Shown piece after piece: positions 52,064 through 59,463 of a DNA stretch of 64,000 bases (positions within the stretch are counted from its first letter, which is position 1; every line of letters starts with the position of its first letter). The stretch is from Pontiella sulfatireligans. GTDB taxonomy: Bacteria; Verrucomicrobiota; Kiritimatiellia; Kiritimatiellales; Pontiellaceae. The notes beneath the pieces were generated by a model. That model was not told the DNA's origin. It saw only the letters and a program-made list of their open reading frames with translations, and searched no databases. A program made the translations under genes and the position numbers. Where the stretch lies: positions 186,001-250,000 of the forward strand of contig NZ_CAAHFH010000004.1 of assembly GCF_900890705.1 (NCBI RefSeq), in the 5' to 3' direction.

Positions 52064-54940
52064 TTACGGAAGAAATTCGATCGTAACAATCTTCTTCTTC
52101 GTAACATCTAGAGTGACCGCCCCATCGGCATCGAGAGCAAGCACTTCGGTTTCCAGTTCTTCCAGATCGACCAACCGCGCCTTGCTCCAGGTCTTGCCGG
52201 TATCGGCCGGCAGCGCAAAGTTTGCGGCCTGACGTTCCACCGGAGAGTAGACCCTTGGCGGAACCATGCCTCCGTTAAGGGAAACCTTTCCTCCCAGCGT
52301 ACCTTCCGTCGGATTGAACAGACGAACGATCCAGCCTTCGCTGTTTTCGCTCTGCTTCACGGCACTCACGTGCAGCGATGCGTTTTCAAGTTCGAGGAAT
52401 GACTTCGCTTTCGGCAGCTTGCCATCCGTAGACGGCCCGATCTGCGCCGCACGTACGGTGTGATTAAAGCGTTCGGCCTGCTGCCAGACCTGAGCGGAAT
52501 CAACGGAGCCTTCGTACGGCATGAAGGCATATTTGAAGGTATGCGTACCGAGACACTGCGAACCGTTATCCTGATTGCTGTAGTTGGTCAGCTCTAGGTT
52601 GGTGATGCAGATGCGCAACGGAAAACAACGGAGCATGGTCAGGCTCAGGGTCTGATCCTCATCGTTATGCGCTTCATAGGCTTTCAAGCCTTCGTTAAGC
52701 AGCGCCACGCCGGACGTACCATCTTCAACCGCAACAAAGCGATCCATCGGGTTTTCGGTCTGGATGTCTTCATCGTAGCGTCCCGGCTCAGGCAGCTTAA
52801 CATCGCGTTTCACCACGTCGAACGGCGTCGAAGCGAAGGAGTCCTTGGTGTCCACGTTGGTCGGGAAGGATACCTGCAGGTAATGATCTTCGGCTTTGTT
52901 TTCGATGGTGGTTTCGATTTCCACCCACGGCTGGCCCTTGCGCAGCGAGACCATGTTGATGATCTTGCACGGCACGCGGTCGGCGCTGCGGGTTTTCTCA
53001 TCGGCCGAACGGCCTCGCGGAAGTTCCCATTCGAGTTCAACGCGATAGGTGGTGACCAGCTCACCGGAGAGGATACGCGAAACGCGCGCGTTTTCACCGA
53101 GGGTGGTCACAACTTCATCATATTTAACGCTGACGTGTTCCCATGGATTTCCGATTTCAGAACAATCGCGGAAATAGCCGAGATCCTTCCAGTTGCGTCC
53201 GGTCGCCTTGTCCGCTACCGACAAGGTACCGTTTGCCTCGATCACCACGGAAAGGAACTCATTTTCCATGCCGTTGTTTTTGCCTGCGATCGTGCGAACG
53301 AGCGTACGTTCTTTCGGCGAGTTGGGGGTCCACTTCGGACGCGGCTTCACAAAAAAGGTTTTGTATCCGGCGCCCGGAAGATCCGGCAGTTCGGTGAAGA
53401 AGCGGTAGCGCTGCATCGCCATCATATCGGCGGCGTCGTTCGGATTCTGAACCACCGTGTAGCGGTCATCGCAATCCACCAACTGGTACGGCAGCTCGTT
53501 GCCTTCATCATCGGCCAGACGGAAATCAAACGCGTTCATTTCCTTCGGAATGTCCACCACGAGTTCAGTCACTTCCGTACGCTTCTGCGGAATGGCATTC
53601 CATGCCACCACCGCAACATCTTCTTTCCCGCGGTCGGACATATCGATCGAGCCGGCGATATCGGCCAGCGCCTGCTCCATCACGCAGATGCTGATTTCGT
53701 TAGCCTGGCGATAGCGGAAGATCATGTCTTGCGGAACGACATCGCGGCTGCAGCAGCCGATGGAGTCGTGGCCGTGGTTCTGCAGCAGCTGGTTCCAAGC
53801 CTGATCCAGAAAACCGCGCGGATAGCCCGCACCGGCCATGGACGCGAAAGCGGCCATCGGTTCGGCATAGTTGCCCAGCAGACGCTCGGTACAATAGTTC
53901 ATCTTCTTGATATCCATGCGGGCGGAAGTGATCCAGCCATAGAGTACCGAAGAAGATCCGTCGGTGTAGAAGTAGCGCATTTCACCCACGGTCAAAGGCA
54001 GATCGGCGGCGGCTTTTTCAACCACACCCTTCTGGAAGTCGGCAAAGTTTCCGTGGAAGACGTCGGCTTTTCCTTCGAGCGCTTTTTTACAGTCTTTGAT
54101 CATCTGCACTTCGCGGATATCCGGGCAGGACGAATCATGGCCAGCCGACCAGAAACGGTGTTCCGTGGTCCACTCGCCATCCTGCTCCTCCAGCGCCTGC
54201 AGAGCGCGAGCCGGAACATTTTCTTCGTGGTAGTTAAATTCGGGGCGGGCGTAACGCATGTCGATTTCGTTATACTCGCCATCGGCCAGGCGGAACGGGC
54301 CGTTGCCTTTGCTCCAGAATGCTTCGCGGTTGTTTTCATCTTCTCGGCCGAAGAAAGTCGGGCGCTGTACCACATACCAAACGTTGTAGCGCGGACGGCA
54401 GGCCAGACGTGACCCTACGATTTCGGTGCCGTCGGGCGACTGCCAGCGGAACTCCGAGTTGGGGGCCACCTCGGTGTTTACACCGCGGTAGAAGGAAGCG
54501 AACGGAATGCCGAATCCTTTATAGAGTTGCGGCATCTGCGAGAGCTGTCCCCAACCAAAAGGCGAGTAACCGGTCTTGGTCACGGCACCGAGCTCCTTGG
54601 CCTGGCGATGGCCGAGCAGCAGATTTCGAACGAGCGACTCTCCGCCCACGCAGAATTCGTCCGGGAGCACGAACCACGGCCCAATGTTCAGGCGGCCTTC
54701 CGTGACGTATTTAACCACCTGTTTTCGACGCTCCGGACGGATTTCAAGATAGTCCTGCAACGGAATGGTCTGAGAATCCATGTGGAACGAATGGAATTCC
54801 GGTTCCTTTTCGAGAATATCGAGCAACATGTCGAGCATGTAGACCAGCATGTGGCGGGTGCGCTGCATGGAATAGCGCCACTCGCGGTCCCAGTGCGTGT
54901 TTGAGATCCAGTGGCATTGCGGTTTCTGTTGATCACTCAT
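52064..54940 (-). CDS. GH38-family alpha-mannosidase-like protein, cytoplasmic
   Basis: 958 residues, CAGGAG upstream, no signal peptide. Family landmarks: ISNTHWDREWRY (zinc ligands near residues 16 and 18), LQDYLEIRPERR, GPWFVLPDEFCVGGESLVRNLLLG and NHGHDSIGCCS (His391). As in its paralogue, the stretch before the MPQ motif reads TGYSPFGWGQLSQMPQ (123-138), with no Asp where GH38 enzymes carry the nucleophile and fourth zinc ligand. It lies 14 nt after a HAD phosphatase gene and just before a sulfatase gene. Similarity to the protein at 2344-5193 is moderate, so the duplication is old or the copies arrived separately. Confidence 0.85.
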   Translation of the reverse strand: MSDQQKPQCHWISNTHWDREWRYSMQRTRHMLVYMLDMLLDILEKEPEFHSFHMDSQTIPLQDYLEIRPERRKQVVKYVTEGRLNIGPWFVLPDEFCVGGESLVRNLLLGHRQAKELGAVTKTGYSPFGWGQLSQMPQLYKGFGIPFASFYRGVNTEVAPNSEFRWQSPDGTEIVGSRLACRPRYNVWYVVQRPTFFGREDENNREAFWSKGNGPFRLADGEYNEIDMRYARPEFNYHEENVPARALQALEEQDGEWTTEHRFWSAGHDSSCPDIREVQMIKDCKKALEGKADVFHGNFADFQKGVVEKAAADLPLTVGEMRYFYTDGSSSVLYGWITSARMDIKKMNYCTERLLGNYAEPMAAFASMAGAGYPRGFLDQAWNQLLQNHGHDSIGCCSRDVVPQDMIFRYRQANEISICVMEQALADIAGSIDMSDRGKEDVAVVAWNAIPQKRTEVTELVVDIPKEMNAFDFRLADDEGNELPYQLVDCDDRYTVVQNPNDAADMMAMQRYRFFTELPDLPGAGYKTFFVKPRPKWTPNSPKERTLVRTIAGKNNGMENEFLSVVIEANGTLSVADKATGRNWKDLGYFRDCSEIGNPWEHVSVKYDEVVTTLGENARVSRILSGELVTTYRVELEWELPRGRSADEKTRSADRVPCKIINMVSLRKGQPWVEIETTIENKAEDHYLQVSFPTNVDTKDSFASTPFDVVKRDVKLPEPGRYDEDIQTENPMDRFVAVEDGTSGVALLNEGLKAYEAHNDEDQTLSLTMLRCFPLRICITNLELTNYSNQDNGSQCLGTHTFKYAFMPYEGSVDSAQVWQQAERFNHTVRAAQIGPSTDGKLPKAKSFLELENASLHVSAVKQSENSEGWIVRLFNPTEGTLGGKVSLNGGMVPPRVYSPVERQAANFALPADTGKTWSKARLVDLEELETEVLALDADGAVTLDVTKKKIVTIEFLP

Positions 54941-54954
54941 GACTTTTCTCCTGA

Positions 54955-55941
54955 TTAAAGAATAACGTTTGAGATTTCTTCAAAGCTTTCACAGTAGTGG
55001 CAGCAGAGTTCCTGCGTGCCGCTTTCATAAATGTTTCCTCCGCCGATGCCGATGGTCGGGTAGCCGGCCAACCGGATCGAGCAGACCCCTGCCCCGCTGT
55101 CTTCGATTCCGACAACCGAGTTGCGGTCGGCGAATTCAATGCCCAGACCAACGCGCGCAGTTTCAGCATAGAGCCACGGATGGGGCTTCGGTGATAGCTC
55201 GCCCAACGTACCGGGGCTGCCTTTGCGCAGCGGGAAGCCTGCGGTGATGATCGCGTCGTAGAAATCATTCGGATCGCCCATATCAAGCGTCTTGAAGGCA
55301 TCGAGGATTTCCGGCCATGCTTTTTCGTAGAGGCCGGAGGTTACCAATCCAATTTTGATCTCCTGCTCCTTGAGCTTATAGAGGAACTCGGAAATACCTT
55401 CGGTCGGGGTGAACGCGTTGGGCTTGCCGCGGCCTTCCATGATTTCGTTCATTTCAAAATGGGTGTGCTCAAAATAGAAATGTCGCGCTTCCTCAACCGT
55501 TTTGTTGGGGCAATATTTTTGACAGCAGTAGGTCAGATGCTCGGAAACACTGTGGCCGGAGACAAATGGAATATCCGCTTCTTCCAGCTCGAACTTCGGA
55601 TTTTCCAGCAGGCTGGCCGTCGTCTTTTCAATAATCCAAATCCAAAAATCTTCGGATCGAACGGTGGTACCATCCAAATCCATCAGCACGGCCTTGATCG
55701 GCTTTTTCATTTCAACATCATGAATGGGATAGTAGGCCGGATAGCCCATGCCCGAGTTAACAAATGCAAGCGACTTGTCTTCGAAACAAACAAACTCCAC
55801 CTTGCCATCGCCCGTTGCGGCAATGGCATTCACGCCATTGACCCCAACTGCAAACTCGCCATTGCTGGTGGTTTCCAGCAGCTTGAATCCCGACTGATCC
55901 GTAATGTCCCCAATTTTCGGAATGTTCACCAAATTATTCAT
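54955..55941 (-). CDS. HAD-superfamily phosphatase with N-terminal extension
   Basis: 328 residues with GGAGAG upstream. It is a close paralogue of the protein at 5300-6283 over the full length, including the unrecognised N-terminal 75 residues (IGDITDQSGFKLLETTSNGEF). The HAD core shows VLMDLDGTTVRSEDFWIW, VTSGLYEKAWPEIL, SPKPHPWLYAE and VVGIEDSGAGVC. Here it is co-transcribed directly ahead of a GH38 gene, while the other copy is divergent from one. Conserved pairing in two arrangements supports a joint pathway. It probably dephosphorylates a sugar phosphate; the substrate is not predictable. Confidence 0.87.
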   Translation of the reverse strand: MNNLVNIPKIGDITDQSGFKLLETTSNGEFAVGVNGVNAIAATGDGKVEFVCFEDKSLAFVNSGMGYPAYYPIHDVEMKKPIKAVLMDLDGTTVRSEDFWIWIIEKTTASLLENPKFELEEADIPFVSGHSVSEHLTYCCQKYCPNKTVEEARHFYFEHTHFEMNEIMEGRGKPNAFTPTEGISEFLYKLKEQEIKIGLVTSGLYEKAWPEILDAFKTLDMGDPNDFYDAIITAGFPLRKGSPGTLGELSPKPHPWLYAETARVGLGIEFADRNSVVGIEDSGAGVCSIRLAGYPTIGIGGGNIYESGTQELCCHYCESFEEISNVIL

Positions 55942-55980
55942 AACCCTATCTCTCCATCCTTTTAATTGCTGAAAACGCTG

Positions 55981-57237
55981 TCACAACCCCGTGGCACGAC
56001 AGATCATGTCGATCCACTCATCCCAGTTGTCATCCACAACCGCCATAGCCGGTTTGGGATTCCAATCCTTGTCATAAACCGAAAAATGCGCCGGCTTGAA
56101 GTCGCCCGGAACCACTTCCCCTTCGACCACCCCCGAATCGTCGAGATCCGCGGCAATATCCACAAACTCCCATCCAAACTGGGAGCCGTTGCGAATCGTA
56201 TTGATCAGCAACTCCTTCATTTCCCTCGCATGGTAGTCTGTTCCGTTGATGGTCATGTGTTCTGTGATAACCCAGTCCGCCCCCGTCAGCTCCATCGCCG
56301 CCTTAACCCGCTGGTAGGCCTTCAGGTTAGGCGCGCGGTTGCCATAGTGCCAGTGCCAGTTGACCTGGATGATGTCGATGGTCTGAAGCCCCTTCAGGAA
56401 TACAATCGGATCGCCGCAGCGGTTCATCATCGTCGGCTCATCGGCATCGAGATATTCACATGCCGCCCAGAAATCATCTCCAGCAACTGCGCGGAATGCC
56501 TTTGCATCCCCGCTCACCCATGCCGCCAGCCACTCTGCACGAAACTGATTCCAAACCGGATCGTAGACAAACTCCTGCGGGACAGGGAACGTATCCGGAA
56601 AAGGCTGTGCGTCCGGGTGATTATCCGCCATCCATTTTTCATAGGCCCGGCGTGCGTCGGGGGAATAATCGATGGCCAAATCGCCCATATACTGCGGCTC
56701 CACCGTGGTTTCGCAGTAGAGAATCTTTGACATATCCAGCCTGGAGGCCAGATCGGAAATATAGGCCCGCGAAACGCGCAGATAATCCTCCGAATACAGG
56801 GAGGGAACTTTCGACATATAACCAAACTCGACATCCGACACATGCTTCCCATCAATACCAACCGCGACACTGTCAGGGTAAACGTCCCAGTACCCATCCG
56901 GAATCTGCCCGCCGCCCACGCCGTAAGTCTCCACCGAAAGCGACACAAACATATCGCGGGAACAGATCTCGTCGATCAGGCGGTTAAGCGGCTCAACATC
57001 CACATCAACCACACCGTCTCCATCCTGATCCATATGATGCCAGTAGCAATTCAGCTCCAGGCAGTTGTAGTTCTTGGACTTGATGATGTCCAAATCAGCA
57101 ATCAGCTGATCGATCTCATCATGGCTGCTGAAGTTTCGTAGCGGTTTCCCGATTTTAAGGAAGCGATATTCGCCCTCCACAAACAAGCGCCCGTTTTTAA
57201 GTTCAACTTTTTTTCCGTTGACAATACGACTCTTCAC
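55981..57237 (-). CDS. Putative GH-A-clan glycoside hydrolase (GH42-like), cytoplasmic
   Basis: About 418 residues. The GTG at 57237 has AAAAGGG at good distance; an ATG at 57261 and a TTG at 57315 are in frame but lie next to or upstream of the operator. The barrel-like pattern includes NYNCLELNCYWHHMDQDGDGVVDVD, LYCETTVEPQYMGDLAIDY (candidate acid/base Glu after beta-4), and DWVITEHMTINGTDY (candidate nucleophile Glu). These resemble GH42-type beta-galactosidases, but I am not certain of the family. No signal peptide, so it would act on imported oligosaccharides. It is the first gene of the minus-strand run ending in the GH38 and sulfatase genes and has its own operator. Confidence 0.65.
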   Translation of the reverse strand: MKSRIVNGKKVELKNGRLFVEGEYRFLKIGKPLRNFSSHDEIDQLIADLDIIKSKNYNCLELNCYWHHMDQDGDGVVDVDVEPLNRLIDEICSRDMFVSLSVETYGVGGGQIPDGYWDVYPDSVAVGIDGKHVSDVEFGYMSKVPSLYSEDYLRVSRAYISDLASRLDMSKILYCETTVEPQYMGDLAIDYSPDARRAYEKWMADNHPDAQPFPDTFPVPQEFVYDPVWNQFRAEWLAAWVSGDAKAFRAVAGDDFWAACEYLDADEPTMMNRCGDPIVFLKGLQTIDIIQVNWHWHYGNRAPNLKAYQRVKAAMELTGADWVITEHMTINGTDYHAREMKELLINTIRNGSQFGWEFVDIAADLDDSGVVEGEVVPGDFKPAHFSVYDKDWNPKPAMAVVDDNWDEWIDMICRATGL

Positions 57238-57277
57238 AACCCAACCCTTTTGCTTTTTCATTAAAATCAGCGACCAA

Positions 57278-57292
57278 GTTAAACGTTTAACC
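57278..57292. promoter_or_regulatory. LacI-type operator GTTAAACGTTTAACC
   Basis: Palindrome GTTAAACGTTTAAC with the same AAACGTTT core as the sites at 5251, 28202 and 34942. On the minus strand a TTGACT element lies just upstream, so the operator covers the spacer and -10 region of the promoter for the GH-A hydrolase gene. It is about 145 nt from the LacI gene start. Confidence 0.78.
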
Positions 57293-57376
57293 CTATTAGT
57301 CAACCGTTTTTTCAATAATCATACTGCGGGCATATCGGCTTCCAAGCCCGTCATGTGTGAAAAAGCGTTTTTTCCG

Positions 57377-57405
57377 TTGATAAACAGTGTTTATCAATTC
57401 ATATT
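57377..57405 (+). promoter_or_regulatory. Promoter of LacI gene with 21-bp palindrome
   Basis: TTGATAAAC-N3-GTTTATCAA (57377-57397) is a perfect palindrome. TTGATA (57377-57382) and CATATT (57400-57405), 17 nt apart, form a plausible promoter for the LacI gene. The half-site GATAAAC equals that of the other operators but with a wider centre, so autoregulation by the LacI protein or binding by another regulator are both possible. Confidence 0.65.
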
Positions 57406-57435
57406 GCCAAAAATCAGAAGATAATAGGGACCAAC

Positions 57436-58449
57436 ATGCACGAAAAACCCACCAACATCAAAGATGTCGCCGCCGAAGCAAAGTGCTCCATCGCCACCGT
57501 ATCCTGCGTGCTGAACGACCGCGGACGGATCGGTAAGGCCACCCAGAAGCGGGTGCGCGAAGCCTGCAAAAAACTCAACTACTTCCCCAGTTCAGCCGGA
57601 CGCAACCTGCGCAGCCGAAAGACCGAAAGTATCGGCATCCTCTTCTACCCCTCTTGTGCCCACATTTTCCATAACGTCTTTTACTCGGAAATCATGGTAG
57701 GGCTCGAAGAGCAGCTCACCGAAGCCAACCAAAACCTTCTGCTGGCCGGATATGATATTTCAATCGCCAACCATCAAGAAGAACTGCCCAAGTTCATTCG
57801 AGAAGGCAGCGTCGACGGCGTAATCCTGATGGGTGGATGTCCAGACGACTTCAAGCAAAAGGTGGTCGAAGTCAACCTCCCCTTCCTGCTGCTCGATACC
57901 GATATCTCAGGCGTTTCAGTCGATTCCGTCATCTCCGACGGCTTCCGTGCCATGATCGCCATGGTCGGCTATATCCACAGCAAGGGGCATCGAAAAATGA
58001 TGATGGTCCGGCACAAGTACGACAACTACAACGAAATCTCCCGTTGCATGGGTTTCGAAGCCGAAACCCGCCGACTGGGGATCGAGGCCGATGTCATACG
58101 GGTGGCGACCAACGACGAGGCCACGCAGACCATCATCGACCGCATCGGCACCGACAATCCCGTCACCGCCGTCTGCACCGTAAACGACGACATGGCCGCC
58201 GATATCATGAACAAGCTGATGGCCGCCGGAATCAATGTGCCTGAACAAGTCAGCATTACCGGCTTCGACGACACTGAATTTTCGCGCGAAACCCACCCCC
58301 CGCTCACCACCATCCACATCGACCGCAAACAGATGGGCGTGGAGGGTGCTAAAACCATCCTCAGAAGAATCAGCGACCGCGAGGCCCCGCTCCGCAAGCT
58401 CGTCATCTCCTCCGAGTTGATTAAACGTAACTCCGTCAAACAGCTCTAA
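57436..58449 (+). CDS. LacI-family transcriptional regulator
   Basis: 337 residues. The N-terminal helix-turn-helix is TNIKDVAAEAKCSIATVSCVLNDRG, with the hinge region LNYFPSSAGRNLRSRKTESIGIL. A periplasmic-binding-like sensor follows (GVILMGGCPDDFKQK, LLLDTDISGVSVDSVISDGFRA, GHRKMMMVRHKYDNYNEISRCMGF, VCTVNDDMAADIMNKL, ITGFDDTEFSRETHPPLTTIHIDRKQMG). It would bind a sugar product of the locus and release operators of the AAACGTTT type found upstream of GH38/HAD, the LamG protein, the oxidoreductase operon and the GH-A gene. A palindrome in its own promoter suggests autoregulation. Confidence 0.93.
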   Translation: MHEKPTNIKDVAAEAKCSIATVSCVLNDRGRIGKATQKRVREACKKLNYFPSSAGRNLRSRKTESIGILFYPSCAHIFHNVFYSEIMVGLEEQLTEANQNLLLAGYDISIANHQEELPKFIREGSVDGVILMGGCPDDFKQKVVEVNLPFLLLDTDISGVSVDSVISDGFRAMIAMVGYIHSKGHRKMMMVRHKYDNYNEISRCMGFEAETRRLGIEADVIRVATNDEATQTIIDRIGTDNPVTAVCTVNDDMAADIMNKLMAAGINVPEQVSITGFDDTEFSRETHPPLTTIHIDRKQMGVEGAKTILRRISDREAPLRKLVISSELIKRNSVKQL

Positions 58450-59110
58450 GACGTTTCACTACGCGGTCGGCCCAGTTGGATTTTAATACAACCTTTTTAC
58501 CGCTCTGCTGCCTCTGGTCGACCTGACGAGATACCGAACAACGGCACCAATGACCCAGATCCAAGGAGTGATGAAACTCTTTTCTACAAACGCCGCTGAC
58601 GGGCGTTGAACCTCACAGGCAGCACCAACAACAACTTCCCTAGGCGAAATAAATAAAAACCAATTTTAATTTCACACACCTTTCGGCGGGATCGTGGGGC
58701 AAGGCACGTTCTAGGCGACGCAACCAATTCACCTTGGACAACTTACAAATGCCCCATGACACCAATACAGTCTATGCGGCTTCAAGTTTTACAGGAGGGA
58801 ATCCGGATGGCCTCGAACAAACATTATAAACTCGGAGTTCCGTCATGCTAATTAACAGTGCATTCAAAAACTCGTCTCCCAGATGCGCTAGAAAACAAAA
58901 AATAAAGCTGCACATAATTTCCTTTAGATTGTGACTGCTATTGCGTGACGTCTGCGATTTATTTAAGCGAAATTCGGGAAAAACGAACGGAATAAGGCTT
59001 GGGAATAGAGCCCGCCGAGGTCGAATTATGTGAAGCAAATTAAGATGAAACGTGTTCTTTTCGGCTGAGTTCAGTCCAAATGAAACCTCTACTGCACATA
59101 ATCAGTTACT
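58450..59110. other. Gene-free stretch
   Basis: About 660 bp after the LacI gene with no convincing coding sequence on either strand; the longest frame (minus, 58772-59038) lacks a ribosome-binding site and any recognisable domain. The right part carries repeated CTnCACATAA decamers. No clear terminator follows the LacI stop. It is probably debris from earlier insertions. Confidence 0.6.
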
Positions 59111-59140
59111 TCACATAACATTATGTGGAGCTCCACATAA
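58908..59140. repeat. Six copies of the decamer CTnCACATAA, ending in a 20-bp palindrome
   Basis: Copies at 58908-58917, 59026-59035 (inverted), 59092-59101, 59109-59118, 59121-59130 (inverted) and 59131-59140. The last two form the perfect palindrome TTATGTGGAGCTCCACATAA. The truncated RAYT frame meets the outer edge of that palindrome, so the cluster looks like the end of an inserted element. Confidence 0.7.
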
Positions 59141-59323
59141 ATAATGATTCCCCATCAGAGCAAACGCATGGACTTTCCAGCCACACCGGTCACAGGCCTC
59201 TTCAAGCGTATCAAGAAATATCTCGCAATCCTTATCGGTCTTGAAAATTGTTTCCTGACGATTCCCGCGACACATCACATGGTATACCGCGCCCCCAAAT
59301 TCAACTCTGGGTTTACGTGCCAT
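59111..59323 (-). pseudogene. Truncated REP-associated tyrosine transposase (RAYT, Y1_Tnp)
   Basis: Starts MARKPRVEFGGAVYHVMCRGNRQE, the normal N-terminus of IS200-like RAYT proteins, and runs to HAFALMGNHY. It then leaves the family at the palindrome (LCGAPHNVM-stop). The cut falls inside the HUH motif, so the second metal-binding His and the catalytic Tyr are lost and the product cannot be active. The start codon is embedded in a 77-bp unit that is repeated directly upstream. Confidence 0.9.
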
Positions 59324-59463
59324 ACGAAAAAAAAAGCATATCCATTATGCAAGAAAAGGGAAATGTTAATATTCAAGGACTGACCCCATTTACGTGCCAT
59401 ACGAAGAAAAAAGCATATCCATTATGCAAGAAAAGGGAAATGTTAATATTCAAGGACTGACCC
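59312..59463. repeat. Two tandem 77-bp RAYT-associated units (second cut by IS4 element)
   Basis: Units start at 59312 and 59389 and are nearly identical. Each holds the first codons of the RAYT gene (revcomp ATGGCACGTAAA), an A-rich tract, CATATCCATTATGCAAG and TTCAAGGACTGACCC. The second is interrupted by the IS4-family element after GACTGACCC. Confidence 0.85.

Noticed and set aside
52667..54412. 581-codon plus-strand frame opposite the second GH38 gene
   Set aside because: Antisense frame of a recognised GH38 gene with low-complexity His/Ile/Arg-rich translation; no start signals.
58772..59038. 88-codon minus-strand frame in the gene-free stretch
   Set aside because: No ribosome-binding site, no similarity to a known family, and it overlaps the CTnCACATAA repeats.
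59312..59463. Tandem 77-bp units as a possible CRISPR array
   Set aside because: Only two units, no spacers of variable sequence, and the unit contains the start of the RAYT gene; they are RAYT-associated repeats.
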